Shown here: one piece after another, positions 40,986-50,367 of the stretch
Numbering within the stretch: position 1 is the stretch's first letter
Layout of the letters: each line of letters starts with the position of its first letter
Source of the DNA: GCA-002712045 sp028112705
GTDB taxonomy: Bacteria; Pseudomonadota; Alphaproteobacteria; Rhodobacterales; Rhodobacteraceae
Reading direction: 5' to 3'
Assembly (NCBI GenBank): GCA_028112705.1
Contig: JAOGYN010000013.1
Location: forward strand, 1-61,700
Length of the DNA: 61,700 bases
Notes under the pieces: generated by a model
What the model was told of the DNA's origin: nothing
Databases searched by the model: none
The model's input: only the letters and a program-made list of their open reading frames with translations
Program-made: the position numbers and the translations under genes

Positions 40986-42029
40986 TTAACTATTATCTCC
41001 AGATCTGGTGGCGCTACTATGTGCTAATGCTTTGAATAAATCTTCGTGTTCACTCATTAATTCAAGAAGATCATTTTTCTTTAATTTTAATAACTTAAGG
41101 TCACTTTTTGAAGTAACAGTTGCATTTCTTTTTTCATTTAATAATAACCCGCGTTCTCCAAAATAATCTCCAGCAGTTAAAATCACAGGATTTTGAAGTT
41201 GAACCTCAACGGAACCAAACTCGATGATGTACATTGCGTCCGAAACCTCTCCCTTTGTTATGATTGTTTTATGGGGTGGCGCAAGAACTGCATGCAATTT
41301 AGAGTTAATTTTTCCAATAGCCCCAACAGGTAATTTTTCAAAAAGTGGTATTTTCGAAATTGTTTCGAGGGAAATTAAGTAATTTCTTTTTTGAATTTCT
41401 TCATAGTATGCAGACGCTAATATGGCAGCTGGGAGTGCAAACATACCAATACCTAAAAACATAGTAAGTGCTGCTAAAACCTTACCTGCAGCAGTTATGG
41501 GAGTTATATCTCCATACCCGACTGTTGTTAATGTCGTTATGCCAAACCACATAGAAGAAATAATACTCCCAAATGCCTCTGGGTAGACGTCCTTTTCTAT
41601 GAAGTGTATCAAAGTTGAGAAAATTAATAAGACTGAAAAAACCATAATTTGTGAGCCTAGTAAGGCGAATCTTTGGTGATAAACCGTTTTTAAAAGTGTA
41701 TTTGCTGGAAATAATATGCTATGCTGATTAAAGGTGGAATACGCTCGAAAAATTCTAATTACCCGTAGGTCTAGAACTCCAATTAAATAGTAATTAAGTA
41801 GCACTGCTGCATCAATAATGGTTAAAACTGTGATTTTTTTTTCTGAAGCAATACGAAGAAATAGCTCTAAGACAAATAAAACCATTGATATAGCATAAAA
41901 TATCTCTAGAAAAAGATTTTCGGTTAGAAGAGTTCCAGAAAGTAAAATTTGATCGAGTATATTTAAGAGTATCAATATACCAAACATGGGCTTTAATTTG
42001 TTATTATATAAACGAATTAAATTTTCCAT
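40986..42029 (-). CDS. Voltage-sensor-like K+ channel with C-terminal cyclic-nucleotide-binding domain
   Basis: A 347-residue MloK1-like channel. Six membrane segments are visible. The S4-like segment DLRVIRIFRAYS (88-99) carries arginines, the pore helix and filter TLTTVGYGD (residues 167-174) are standard, and the cytoplasmic part has a CNBD with AGDYFGERGLLLNEKRNATV (phosphate-binding cassette). Activity would be K+ conduction gated by cAMP or cGMP. The gene is convergent with the SRAP gene without any gap. Confidence 0.9.
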   Translation of the reverse strand: MENLIRLYNNKLKPMFGILILLNILDQILLSGTLLTENLFLEIFYAISMVLFVLELFLRIASEKKITVLTIIDAAVLLNYYLIGVLDLRVIRIFRAYSTFNQHSILFPANTLLKTVYHQRFALLGSQIMVFSVLLIFSTLIHFIEKDVYPEAFGSIISSMWFGITTLTTVGYGDITPITAAGKVLAALTMFLGIGMFALPAAILASAYYEEIQKRNYLISLETISKIPLFEKLPVGAIGKINSKLHAVLAPPHKTIITKGEVSDAMYIIEFGSVEVQLQNPVILTAGDYFGERGLLLNEKRNATVTSKSDLKLLKLKKNDLLELMSEHEDLFKALAHSSATRSGDNS

Positions 42030-42118
42030 TTTCTACCTTTATCTATTGATAAATTATTTTAAGCATAACAATATTATTTTAAATTATTAATATATTTTAA
42101 AAAAAAAAGGAACAACTT

Positions 42119-43054
42119 ATGCGCCCTAACGCATTTTCCAATCCAGGTAAATTTCTTCGTGGAAACATTCATACTCATTCTAACCTTTCTGATGGGGCGT
42201 TAAGCGCTGAGGAAGTGTGTAGGCGTTACAAAAATAATGGATATGATTTTTTATCATTAACTGAGCATTTTTTGGGTCAATACGATTACCCTATTGCTGA
42301 TACCAAACCTTTTAGAGATGAGAGTTTCATGACCATAATTGGAGCAGAGTTGCATTCTGGTTCTATGGAAAATGGAGAATTATGGCATATCTTGGCTGTT
42401 GGATTGCCAAAGGATTTTAAACCATCAAATTCGCCTGAGTTTCATCCTATAGCTGATCAAGAGACGGGACCTGAAATTGCGCAGCGAGCAGTTGATGCAG
42501 GCGCCTTTGTAACTATTGCGCATCCCGAATGGTCAGTGATGAGTGAGGCTGATGCCACTTCTATTTTTTCTGCACATGCTGTAGAGGTTTATAACCATGG
42601 GAGCGAAGTCGAGTGCGACAGGGGTCGTGGCTTGCATACCGCTGACTTACTCTTAAGCAAAGGACGTAAGCTAAGTTTTATTGCAACTGATGATGCTCAC
42701 TTTAGAACTGGGAACTCAGATGCATTTGGTGGTTGGGTAATGGTTAAATCAGAAAGTAATACACCAGAAGCAATCCTTGAGGCTCTCAAGATAGGTGCAA
42801 ACTATTCTTCAATGGGACCTGATTTTTATGATCTAACCGTTGAAGACCACCAAATTTGTATCAAATCAAGCCCAGTTTCTGCTATCATCATTCAGGGAGC
42901 TGGATGTCGTACTTTAACTGAATTAGGCGAAAATTTAACTGATGTGATAATGCCATTTCGTTGGCCAGATGATGCAAAGTGGCTAAGAGTAACCCTAATC
43001 GACGAAAATGGAAAAAAAGCTTGGTCAAATCCTATTTGGAGGGATGTTTCTTGA
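42119..43054 (+). CDS. PHP-domain metal-dependent phosphoesterase
   Basis: A 311-residue protein with the PHP metal-site motifs GNIHTHSNLSDG (two His), LTEHFLG, GAELHSG, IAHPEWS, and ATDDAHFR. The fold covers residues 15 to about 235. The remaining 75 residues look like a beta-rich domain (SSPVSAIIIQGAGCRTL). PHP proteins hydrolyse phosphoesters with three metals; the substrate is unknown. It probably forms a transcription unit with the sulfotransferase and FAD amine-oxidase genes, with gaps of 25 and 9 bases. Confidence 0.85.
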   Translation: MRPNAFSNPGKFLRGNIHTHSNLSDGALSAEEVCRRYKNNGYDFLSLTEHFLGQYDYPIADTKPFRDESFMTIIGAELHSGSMENGELWHILAVGLPKDFKPSNSPEFHPIADQETGPEIAQRAVDAGAFVTIAHPEWSVMSEADATSIFSAHAVEVYNHGSEVECDRGRGLHTADLLLSKGRKLSFIATDDAHFRTGNSDAFGGWVMVKSESNTPEAILEALKIGANYSSMGPDFYDLTVEDHQICIKSSPVSAIIIQGAGCRTLTELGENLTDVIMPFRWPDDAKWLRVTLIDENGKKAWSNPIWRDVS

Positions 43055-43079
43055 GAGTTTTGTTTAATGGACTAAAGTT

Positions 43080-43979
43080 TTGAGTAATTCGATTGAATTA
43101 AAACGGGCAAAATCTCCATTAGAATTTCTTGAAAAAATGGAGAAATTTTTAAGTGTTGAGACAATCAAAACTTGTAGAAGTTTTAAACCAAATCCCTCTG
43201 ATATTATAATTACAACATTCCCTAAAAGTGGAACTACTTGGATGCAACAAATCACACATTGTTTAAGAAGTAATGGTGACATGACATTTGATGAGATTTC
43301 AATTGCTGTGCCATGGTTGGAAGTGTCTTACGATATGGGCATTGATCTTGATGAACAGCAGAACTTTTCGCCAAGATTGTTTAAAAGCCACTTAACGTCA
43401 GGAGAAGTTCCAAAAGGAGCAAAATATATAGTTATTTTTAGAGATCCAGGTGATGTTTTATTGTCTTACTATAACTTCATGGAGGGTTGGTTTTTTGAAC
43501 CAGGTACTATTTCATTAGAAGACTTTGCGAACGTTGCGTTTTTTGAGACAGATGGTTTTGAAAATTATTGGTATCATCTAAGAACCTGGTGGGCAAAAAA
43601 AGATGACCCGAATGTATTATTTTTTTGCTATGAGGATATGAAGTTAAATATTGAAGATGTAATTAGTTCAGTTGCTAAGTTTGTAAATATACCAATTTCA
43701 AGATCATTACTCAGTCTAACTAAGGAGAATTCCTCTCATTCATTCATGAAAAAAAATGAGGAGAAATTTGATGAGCATAGAACCCAACAAGCATTGAACT
43801 TAAAATGTGGATTGCCAGAGGGTGGAAATAGCTCAAAAGTTAATTCACGGCTTGCTGGAATGCCTTTGCTAACTTTGACAAATCAAATAGAAGATAATTT
43901 AGCTTTGTTTTGGAAAAAAGAGATTTTTAATAAATTAGGGTTTCGTACATATTCAGATTTTAGAAAAAATGTAACTTGA
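43080..43979 (+). CDS. PAPS-dependent sulfotransferase
   Basis: A 299-residue protein with the PAPS 5'-phosphosulfate loop FPKSGTTWMQQ (residues 47-57) and the 3'-phosphate binding part VIFRDPGDVLLSYYNF. Soluble sulfotransferases transfer sulfate from PAPS to alcohols or amines. The only start in frame after an upstream stop is TTG at 43080. Small-molecule sulfation in a marine heterotroph may make a sulfated osmolyte or signal, or detoxify a compound. The substrate is unknown. Confidence 0.85.
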   Translation: MSNSIELKRAKSPLEFLEKMEKFLSVETIKTCRSFKPNPSDIIITTFPKSGTTWMQQITHCLRSNGDMTFDEISIAVPWLEVSYDMGIDLDEQQNFSPRLFKSHLTSGEVPKGAKYIVIFRDPGDVLLSYYNFMEGWFFEPGTISLEDFANVAFFETDGFENYWYHLRTWWAKKDDPNVLFFCYEDMKLNIEDVISSVAKFVNIPISRSLLSLTKENSSHSFMKKNEEKFDEHRTQQALNLKCGLPEGGNSSKVNSRLAGMPLLTLTNQIEDNLALFWKKEIFNKLGFRTYSDFRKNVT

Positions 43980-43988
43980 GGGACTGTA

Positions 43989-45287
43989 ATGATAGCTTCT
44001 GACACCTTTCAGACTTCGCTTTGGATGAGTACAGCCGTATCTCCTCCACGAACTAAAATGTTGACTGCTAACTTAAAAACTCAAGTTGCGATTATAGGTG
44101 CTGGCTTTACTGGACTATCAGCAGCTCTACATTTGAGAGAATTAGGCTATGATGTTGTCGTCCTGGAGGCAAAAGAGATTGGGTTTGGTGCGTCAGGTCG
44201 TAATGGTGGGCAAGTGAACCCAGGTTTGAAGATTGCACCGGATCAGTTGGCTAAGAAATTTGGAACAGAAAAGGCACTGCAAATTTTTAAAGTCACTGAA
44301 AAAAGTGCTGATTTTGTATTTGATTTAGTAAAAAAATATAAATTAAATTGTGAACTAGAGCGGACTGGATTTTTATACGCTTCTGAAAATAAAAATATGC
44401 TTTCAAAAACACAATCACGGTTTTCGTGGTTGAAAAGCCAAGGTATAAAAGCAGAAATGTTGGACGCAAAAGAAACTGCTGATCGGGTTGGTCATAACAT
44501 TTATTGTGGAAGCTTGTTTGATCCTCGTGGTGGTGCGGTACATCCACTATCATATGTTCGGGAGTTAGGATCTGCCGTATTGTCGAATGGTGGGGAAATC
44601 TATACGGATAGTCCTGTTACATCAGTCAAAAAAATTAATGAAAATTGGTGTTTAACGACCCTCAACGGTTTGGTAGAGGCTGAACAGATTTTGTTTTGCA
44701 CAAATGCTTATACTGATATGTTAAAAGGTATAACTTTGTGGCCAAAGTTGGCTCAATCGATTGTACCTTTATATAGTTTTCAGGTAGCCACAAAACCACT
44801 CAGTGATAATCTTCGAAAAACTATTCTACCAGCGGGGCACACAGTTTCAAATACGCGGAGGTTAATGTTGTATTATAGGTTTGACAAGCAAGGACGCTTT
44901 ATGGTGGGTGGCCGTGGAAGTGGTGAAGATAAGCAAGATATAACTGGGTTTAAACATTTAATAAGTAAAGTTGGGGAGTTGTTTCCAACTTTAAAAAATC
45001 ACGAAATCGATTTTTACTGGGGTGGAAGAGTTGCAATTACAACTGATGGCTTACCACATATCCATAATCCTGCGGTAGGGATATTTGCTGGCTTAGGGCT
45101 AAATGGTAGAGGGGTCGCGATGGGTACGCTACTAGGTAAGTGGTTAGCGTTAGCAGTTGCAGGTTCCTTGCCAAATGAAGCGTTGCCGTTTTCAGATATA
45201 AAAACTATTCCGTTTCATCGTTGGCGGGCAACTGGTGTAAGCATCGTTACTCAGTTCAAATCGATACAAGATCAATTTAAAATCTAA
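43989..45287 (+). CDS. FAD-dependent amine oxidase, PuuB/OrdL-like
   Basis: A 432-residue DAO-family flavoprotein. The FAD site is AIIGAGFTGLSAALHL (residues 35-50), followed by GFGASGRNGGQVNPGLK, typical of gamma-glutamylputrescine oxidase and OrdL proteins. The C-terminal segment has GRVAITTDGLPHIHN and GLGLNGRGVAMGT. It may oxidise an amino group of a polyamine or gamma-glutamyl amine. It is about 20 kb from the PuuA-like ligase of the BMC operon and carries no GntR site, so a link between them is unproven. Confidence 0.87.
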   Translation: MIASDTFQTSLWMSTAVSPPRTKMLTANLKTQVAIIGAGFTGLSAALHLRELGYDVVVLEAKEIGFGASGRNGGQVNPGLKIAPDQLAKKFGTEKALQIFKVTEKSADFVFDLVKKYKLNCELERTGFLYASENKNMLSKTQSRFSWLKSQGIKAEMLDAKETADRVGHNIYCGSLFDPRGGAVHPLSYVRELGSAVLSNGGEIYTDSPVTSVKKINENWCLTTLNGLVEAEQILFCTNAYTDMLKGITLWPKLAQSIVPLYSFQVATKPLSDNLRKTILPAGHTVSNTRRLMLYYRFDKQGRFMVGGRGSGEDKQDITGFKHLISKVGELFPTLKNHEIDFYWGGRVAITTDGLPHIHNPAVGIFAGLGLNGRGVAMGTLLGKWLALAVAGSLPNEALPFSDIKTIPFHRWRATGVSIVTQFKSIQDQFKI

Positions 45288-45302
45288 AATATGATATTTT
45301 AG
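45284..45302. terminator. Bidirectional stem-loop between convergent genes
   Basis: Perfect 9-base arms CTAAAATAT/ATATTTTAG flank one central base and include the stop of the upstream oxidase gene. AT-rich; serves as a likely two-way terminator before the 8-oxoguanine deaminase stop. Confidence 0.5.
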
Positions 45303-45307
45303 TTTAT

Positions 45308-46648
45308 TTACATCAAAGCTTTTGCTAGTTGGTTTTGCTGACTTATTAGATTGGCAAGGTCAACAGTTAAGAGTTGACCATCTTCAATGATTTGTCTTCC
45401 CTCAATTAGCAAATGTTTAACGCGAGTGGGACCAGTCAATAAAATAGCAGCTGGGTCCCAACTTCCTGCACTTTCGAGCTGAGAGATGTCCCATATTGCG
45501 ATATCAGCTCTTTTCCCCACAGCCAATCTTCCACATTCTGGCCGACCAAGAACATCCGCTCCCCCTCGGGTAGCTATTTCAAGTGCTTCCCGAGAACTCA
45601 TAGCGTCTGCGCCCTGAGAAACTCTTTGCATTAACATCGCCTGTCGGGCTTCCAAAATAAGGTTTCCAGAGTCATTACTAGCTGATCCATCGACCCCTAA
45701 ACCCACTGAAACTCCAGCATCTCGCATCTGTCTTATTGGGGCTATGCCAGAACCAAGCCTACAATTTGAACATGGGCAGTGAGAGATACCAGTTTGTGTG
45801 CGAGCAAAAAGTTCTTGTTCTTCTGTATTTAATTTTACGCAATGAGCGTGCCAAACATCAGAACCTGTCCAACCCAAGTCTTCGACATACTGTCCTGGCC
45901 TACATCCAAACTTTTCGAGTGAATACGCTATATCCTCATCGTTTTCTGCAAGATGGGTGTGTAGGTAAACTCCTTTTTCTCTACCTAATAAGGCAGAGTC
46001 TCGCATTAGTTCTCTCGTAACTGAAAATGGAGAACAAGGAGCTATGCCGACTTGTATCATTGAGGATGGTTTTGGATTGTGGAACTTATCAATTACCCGA
46101 ATACAATCTTGCAATATATTGTTCTCATCTTCGACTAAACTATCTGGTGGTAAACCACCATCACTCTCCCCGATGCTCATTGAACCACGAGTGGGCGAAA
46201 ACCTTATTCCGATCTCAGTAGCAGCATCAATTGTGTCGTCTAAACGTGATCCATTTGGATATAAATACAGGTGATCAGAACTTAAAGAACATCCAGATAA
46301 GGCGAGTTCTGCAAGGCCAGTCATCGCTGAAATCCTCATTTCATCTGGCCCAAACTTGCTCCATATGGGGTAAAGAGTTTTTAACCAACCAAACAATAAT
46401 GCGTCTTGTCCGCCAGGAACGGCTCGAGTTAACGTTTGAAATAGATGATGGTGGGTATTCACAAGTCCTGGAGTAATTAGGCATCCATGCGCGTTTATCA
46501 CATTTTTCTCACCTATGGATACAAGATTTTGCCCTATTTCTGTTATTTGACCTTCTGAAATTCTTATATCATAGCCAGTCAACTCCCTACGCTCATCATC
46601 CATAGTTAAAATAGAATCTGCTTGGCGAATAAGTATTCCATCTTTCAT
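45308..46648 (-). CDS. 8-oxoguanine deaminase-like amidohydrolase
   Basis: A 446-residue metal-dependent amidohydrolase. The metal motif NTHHHLFQ (His66-68) is followed by the characteristic SDHLYLYPNGSRLDD, then HTHLAEN, WHAHCV and GLGVDGSASND. The SDHLYLYP segment is a mark of the 8-oxoguanine deaminase group, which also accepts isocytosine-like bases. The reaction releases ammonia and forms urate from 8-oxoguanine, another purine-nitrogen function in this region. The gene is immediately upstream (in minus-strand order) of none of the sit genes functionally but follows sitD by seven bases. Confidence 0.88.
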   Translation of the reverse strand: MKDGILIRQADSILTMDDERRELTGYDIRISEGQITEIGQNLVSIGEKNVINAHGCLITPGLVNTHHHLFQTLTRAVPGGQDALLFGWLKTLYPIWSKFGPDEMRISAMTGLAELALSGCSLSSDHLYLYPNGSRLDDTIDAATEIGIRFSPTRGSMSIGESDGGLPPDSLVEDENNILQDCIRVIDKFHNPKPSSMIQVGIAPCSPFSVTRELMRDSALLGREKGVYLHTHLAENDEDIAYSLEKFGCRPGQYVEDLGWTGSDVWHAHCVKLNTEEQELFARTQTGISHCPCSNCRLGSGIAPIRQMRDAGVSVGLGVDGSASNDSGNLILEARQAMLMQRVSQGADAMSSREALEIATRGGADVLGRPECGRLAVGKRADIAIWDISQLESAGSWDPAAILLTGPTRVKHLLIEGRQIIEDGQLLTVDLANLISQQNQLAKALM

Positions 46649-46655
46649 AGATTCC

Positions 46656-47507
46656 TTACCTTTCTTTTTGATACTTTATCTGGTTGGAAATCTGCCGAGC
46701 AATTAATGATTGCCGAATAAAGGCAACGATGAAGAAGCCAGTTAATATAAGTATGATTGTTGGAGCGGGCGCACTATCAATAAAAAAGCTAAGATAAATG
46801 CCCAAGAAACCTGAAATAATGGTTATAATTACCGCGATTATTAACATTTTTTCAAATCGGTTGGTAAGTAAGAATGCAATTGCTCCAGGTGCAATTAACA
46901 GGCCAATTGATAGGATGATGCCGACAGCTGAAAGAGTGGCGACTATCGTAAGTGATATCATTGCAAGTAAACTGTAGTGGATCAACTTTACAGGTAAACC
47001 TGCCGCCTGCGCTTGAATTGGATCAAAAGAATGCAACAAGAGATCCTTACGTTTTGCTATTAATATCAATGAGATAGATAATGAAACTAATCCTGAAGTC
47101 CACAAATTACTTTTGCTGATACCAAGCATATTTCCAAATAAAATATGATCAAGATGCACGTCAGTTGTTATTTTTGTATATAACACTATTCCAATGCCAA
47201 ACATTCCTGAGAATACAATACCCATTACTGTGTCTTGCTTAATACGGCTATTTTCACTGAGAAAACCTGTAGCTAAAGCGCAAATCATTCCAGCGCAAAA
47301 CGCGCCAATAATTAATGGGATATTTAGTAAATAAGCAATTACTACACCTGGTAAAACCGAATGGCTTATAGCGTCGCCCATAAGTGACCATCCTTTTAAG
47401 ACTAAGTAACATGATAATATGGCTGTTGGGATGGAAATTATCAGCATGATGTAAAATGCTTTAGTCATAAAACTAAATTGAAATGGTAGGATCAGCGCCT
47501 CTATCAT
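46656..47507 (-). CDS. sitD: Mn/Fe ABC transporter permease, SitD-like
   Basis: A 283-residue ABC-3 family permease with about eight hydrophobic segments. Recognisable parts are YLVLKGWSLMGDAISHSVLPG and IGLLIAPGAIAFLLTNRF. It overlaps sitC by four bases and is the last gene of the metal-uptake operon. The two permeases are close paralogues, as in SitABCD/YfeABCD systems. Confidence 0.9.
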   Translation of the reverse strand: MIEALILPFQFSFMTKAFYIMLIISIPTAILSCYLVLKGWSLMGDAISHSVLPGVVIAYLLNIPLIIGAFCAGMICALATGFLSENSRIKQDTVMGIVFSGMFGIGIVLYTKITTDVHLDHILFGNMLGISKSNLWTSGLVSLSISLILIAKRKDLLLHSFDPIQAQAAGLPVKLIHYSLLAMISLTIVATLSAVGIILSIGLLIAPGAIAFLLTNRFEKMLIIAVIITIISGFLGIYLSFFIDSAPAPTIILILTGFFIVAFIRQSLIARQISNQIKYQKER

Positions 47508-48367
47508 ATTTGCACCTCTAAGGCATGTTTTGCTCTCCGTTTTGCTGCAATATAACCATGTTTGGGTGCGAATAAGAAAACCAAAATGAAGATTAATGTT
47601 TGTAAAGAAACAATTAATCCACCAGTGGCCCCATCAACAAAAAAACTAAGATAAGCTCCTGTGAAGCTCGTAATTGAACCTATTAAGACACTTAAGACTA
47701 GCAATCGTGGAAATCTATCTGTCAGTAAGTAGGCAGTGGCGCCAGGTGTAACTACCATAGCAATAACCAGGAAGGCGCCAACTGTCTGCAACGCAGCTAC
47801 ACAGGAAGCTGAAAGCAAGGTAAAAAATAGCAATTTCAATCGGTCAGGATTTAAACCAATAGAACGTGCATGGTTTTCATCGAAAAATGTGACCATCAGA
47901 TCTTTCCACTTTGCGATTAAGATTATTAACGAAACAAAACCAATTATAGCTAGTTGTAGGGTATCATATGGTGTGATGGCTAAAATATTTCCCATTGTTA
48001 TAGTTTGAATACTTACTGACATGGGATAGAGAGACACCATAAAGAGACCCAACCCAAAGAATGACGTAAAAATTAGTCCAATAATCGCATCCTCTTTCAG
48101 GCCAGTACGCTGATTTAGAAAAAGCATTGCTCCTGCGGCCAAACCACCTGCGGCAAAAGCCCCAAATGCAAAAGGCAATCCAAGCATGTAAGCTCCTGCT
48201 ACACCAGGAACAATTGAGTGGCTCAGGGCATCTCCAATTAGCGACCAACCTTTCAACATTAAATATGCTGATAAAAAAGCACATACTCCACCAACTAAGG
48301 AGCTTACCCACATAGCGTTGAACATATAATTATAGGAAAATGGTAAGAGTAGGACCTCAAACATCAT
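47504..48367 (-). CDS. sitC: Mn/Fe ABC transporter permease, SitC-like
   Basis: A 287-residue permease taken from ATG 48367 (MMFEVLLLPFSYNYM), which overlaps the end of sitB, as normal in such operons. The outermost in-frame start would add residues (NAHSYSMTMIRRQ) that lie inside sitB and are unlike the family. Motifs are LMLKGWSLIGDALSHSIVPG and AMVVTPGATAYLLTDRF. Confidence 0.9.
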   Translation of the reverse strand: MMFEVLLLPFSYNYMFNAMWVSSLVGGVCAFLSAYLMLKGWSLIGDALSHSIVPGVAGAYMLGLPFAFGAFAAGGLAAGAMLFLNQRTGLKEDAIIGLIFTSFFGLGLFMVSLYPMSVSIQTITMGNILAITPYDTLQLAIIGFVSLIILIAKWKDLMVTFFDENHARSIGLNPDRLKLLFFTLLSASCVAALQTVGAFLVIAMVVTPGATAYLLTDRFPRLLVLSVLIGSITSFTGAYLSFFVDGATGGLIVSLQTLIFILVFLFAPKHGYIAAKRRAKHALEVQI

Positions 48368-49217
48368 CTTTTGCCTTCTTATCATTGTCATAGAGTACGA
48401 ATGGGCGTTCATCGTCAGTTATAACAGTGATTTCACGCTTATCATCATCGTCATGTAGATCTGACCCACCCAAAACGAAATGGCGTAGAACACCACCAAA
48501 TGCTAATTCTAGATTTTCTCTGGTGAATGTTGTATCTGTTGGACCATGTGCAAGCACTGTTTGCTTAACTAGAATGGATCTGTCACAGAACTCTGGAACT
48601 GATCCTAAATTATGAGTTGAAACTAACATTACCCGACCTTCATCCCTCATTTCGCGCAATAATCTTATAATTGCATCTTCTGTCTGAACATCAACACCAG
48701 TAAATGGTTCGTCCAATAAAATAACTTTACCATTTTGTGCTAACGCGCGGGCAAGGAATACGCGCTTGCGTTGGCCGCCTGATAATTCACCAATTTGATG
48801 TTTTCGAAACTCAACCATATTGACGCGTTCTAGGGCAATTGTTACCGCCTGGTGATCTGTTATTTTTGGATTTCTTAGAAATCCCATATAGCCGTATCGC
48901 CCCATCATAACTACATCTTCAACTAAAACTGGAAAGCTCCAGTCTACCTCTTCCGCCTGGGGTACGTAGGCTACTATATTTTTCTTTAATGCAGCCTTGA
49001 CTGATAGGCCCAAGATGCTGATCTCACCTGTCGCAGCAGGTATAAAACCCATTAATGCCTTAAATAAAGTTGACTTTCCCGCACCATTTACTCCAACTAA
49101 TGCAGTAATTGTTCCCGTTGGTATCTCAAAACTTGCATTTCGTAATGCGGTGTGTCCGTTACGATAAGTTACGGTTACATTTTTTACAATTATTCCTGAA
49201 TTTAAGTTATTTTCCAC
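48357..49217 (-). CDS. sitB: Mn/Fe ABC transporter ATPase, SitB-like
   Basis: A 286-residue ATPase: Walker A GVNGAGKSTLFKAL, signature LSGGQRKRVFLARAL, Walker B ILLDEPFTGVD, switch VSTHNLG. The C-terminal extension is rich in Asp/Lys (DLHDDDDKREI), typical of SitB/YfeB-like proteins. It lies 36 bases after sitA. Confidence 0.92.
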   Translation of the reverse strand: MENNLNSGIIVKNVTVTYRNGHTALRNASFEIPTGTITALVGVNGAGKSTLFKALMGFIPAATGEISILGLSVKAALKKNIVAYVPQAEEVDWSFPVLVEDVVMMGRYGYMGFLRNPKITDHQAVTIALERVNMVEFRKHQIGELSGGQRKRVFLARALAQNGKVILLDEPFTGVDVQTEDAIIRLLREMRDEGRVMLVSTHNLGSVPEFCDRSILVKQTVLAHGPTDTTFTRENLELAFGGVLRHFVLGGSDLHDDDDKREITVITDDERPFVLYDNDKKAKDDV

Positions 49218-49253
49218 ATTAAAAATTTTGATACCCCTAAATTAAGTTTAACT

Positions 49254-50162
49254 TTATTGATTGGTTAAAGCATTCGCAATTGTCTCAGTTGTTACCCTTA
49301 AAAGGTCTAGATAAGTAGGAACAGGGCCATCTGATTCAGTTAAGCTATCAACATATAGCATCCCACCATAAGTAGCTCCAGTTTCGCGAGCTACCTGTTT
49401 TGCTGGCGCCTGTGATACAGTGCTTTCACAAAATATAACTGAGATTTTATTTTCACGGATGCTGTCAATGACTTTACGCACTTGTTGTGGGGTACCTTGA
49501 GCATCTGCATTTATTGGCCAGAGATAAAGCTCTTTCATTTTAAAATCGCGAATTAAGTAACTAAAGGCTCCCTCACAGGTTACGAGCCAACGCTGCTCTT
49601 CTGGGATAGCCATAATTTTAGTTTTTAATGGTAAAATTGTTTCTGAAATTTTCTTTTTATAGATTTCAGAATTTGTGCGATAAGTTGCTGCATTTTTTGG
49701 ATCATGCGTTATGAATGCATCTCGTATATTATCTATGTATATTAGGGCACTCGTAATGCTCATCCAGGCGTGAGGATTTGGCTTTCCTGTATACTCACCT
49801 TCCGTAATGCCCATAGGTAAAATACCATTGCTTAAAGTGACGCTAGGGACTTCTGATAGATTTGAAAAAAATTGTTTGAACCATAATTCTAAATTTAATC
49901 CATTCCATAAAATTAAATCGGCATCTTGAGCTTTGATAATATCGCGAGGAGTGGGCTGGTAACCATGTATTTCGGCACCTGCTTTTGTAATTGATTCTAC
50001 TATAGCAACGTCTCCTGCAACATTTTTTGCCATATCTGCAATCACAGTGAATGTAGTGACGGCTTTAAATTTTTTCGCATTTGTAATTGATGATCCACTT
50101 ATTAATAAAAAAAGAGTGAATAAAGTAATTAAAATTCGATTGTTTGGAAAAAATTTGTTCAC
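49254..50162 (-). CDS. sitA: Mn/Fe periplasmic binding protein, SitA-like
   Basis: A cluster A-1 metal binding protein of 302 residues from GTG 50162, whose first 29 residues form a signal peptide (NKFFPNNRILITLFTLF...). The further in-frame TTG at 50252 would translate the Fur box itself and is rejected. The metal-site residues are visible: His in AGAEIHGYQP, His in KPNPHAWMS, Glu in CEGAFSYL and Asp in YVDSLTE. The sequence closely follows YfeA/SitA of enteric bacteria (FTVIADMAKNVAGD, WPINADAQGTPQQVRKVID). It starts the four-gene sit operon, which brings in Mn2+ and perhaps Fe2+. Confidence 0.93.
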   Translation of the reverse strand: MNKFFPNNRILITLFTLFLLISGSSITNAKKFKAVTTFTVIADMAKNVAGDVAIVESITKAGAEIHGYQPTPRDIIKAQDADLILWNGLNLELWFKQFFSNLSEVPSVTLSNGILPMGITEGEYTGKPNPHAWMSITSALIYIDNIRDAFITHDPKNAATYRTNSEIYKKKISETILPLKTKIMAIPEEQRWLVTCEGAFSYLIRDFKMKELYLWPINADAQGTPQQVRKVIDSIRENKISVIFCESTVSQAPAKQVARETGATYGGMLYVDSLTESDGPVPTYLDLLRVTTETIANALTNQ

Positions 50163-50232
50163 TAATAGATCATCTTTCAGGCAGTTAGTTTTACTGGATT
50201 TTAGATATAAGAGGCTATAATTATTGTCAATG

Positions 50233-50251
50233 AAAATGATAATCATTCTCA
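50233..50251. promoter_or_regulatory. Fur/Mur box upstream of sitA
   Basis: GAAAATGATAATCATTCTC matches the classical 19-base Fur consensus at 17 positions and lies 71 bases before the sitA GTG. In alphaproteobacteria Fur homologues often act as the manganese regulator Mur at sit operons, so the operon is likely repressed when Mn or Fe is sufficient. Confidence 0.8.
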
Positions 50252-50367
50252 ACTAGATAATTTTATTTAATAAAATTGGTTATTTAATATCTGTATTATT
50301 GTTTGTTAATTTAAAAATATCCGTTTATTAGAATATGTTAATACTTTATTTTTAAGGAGCACTTTCC

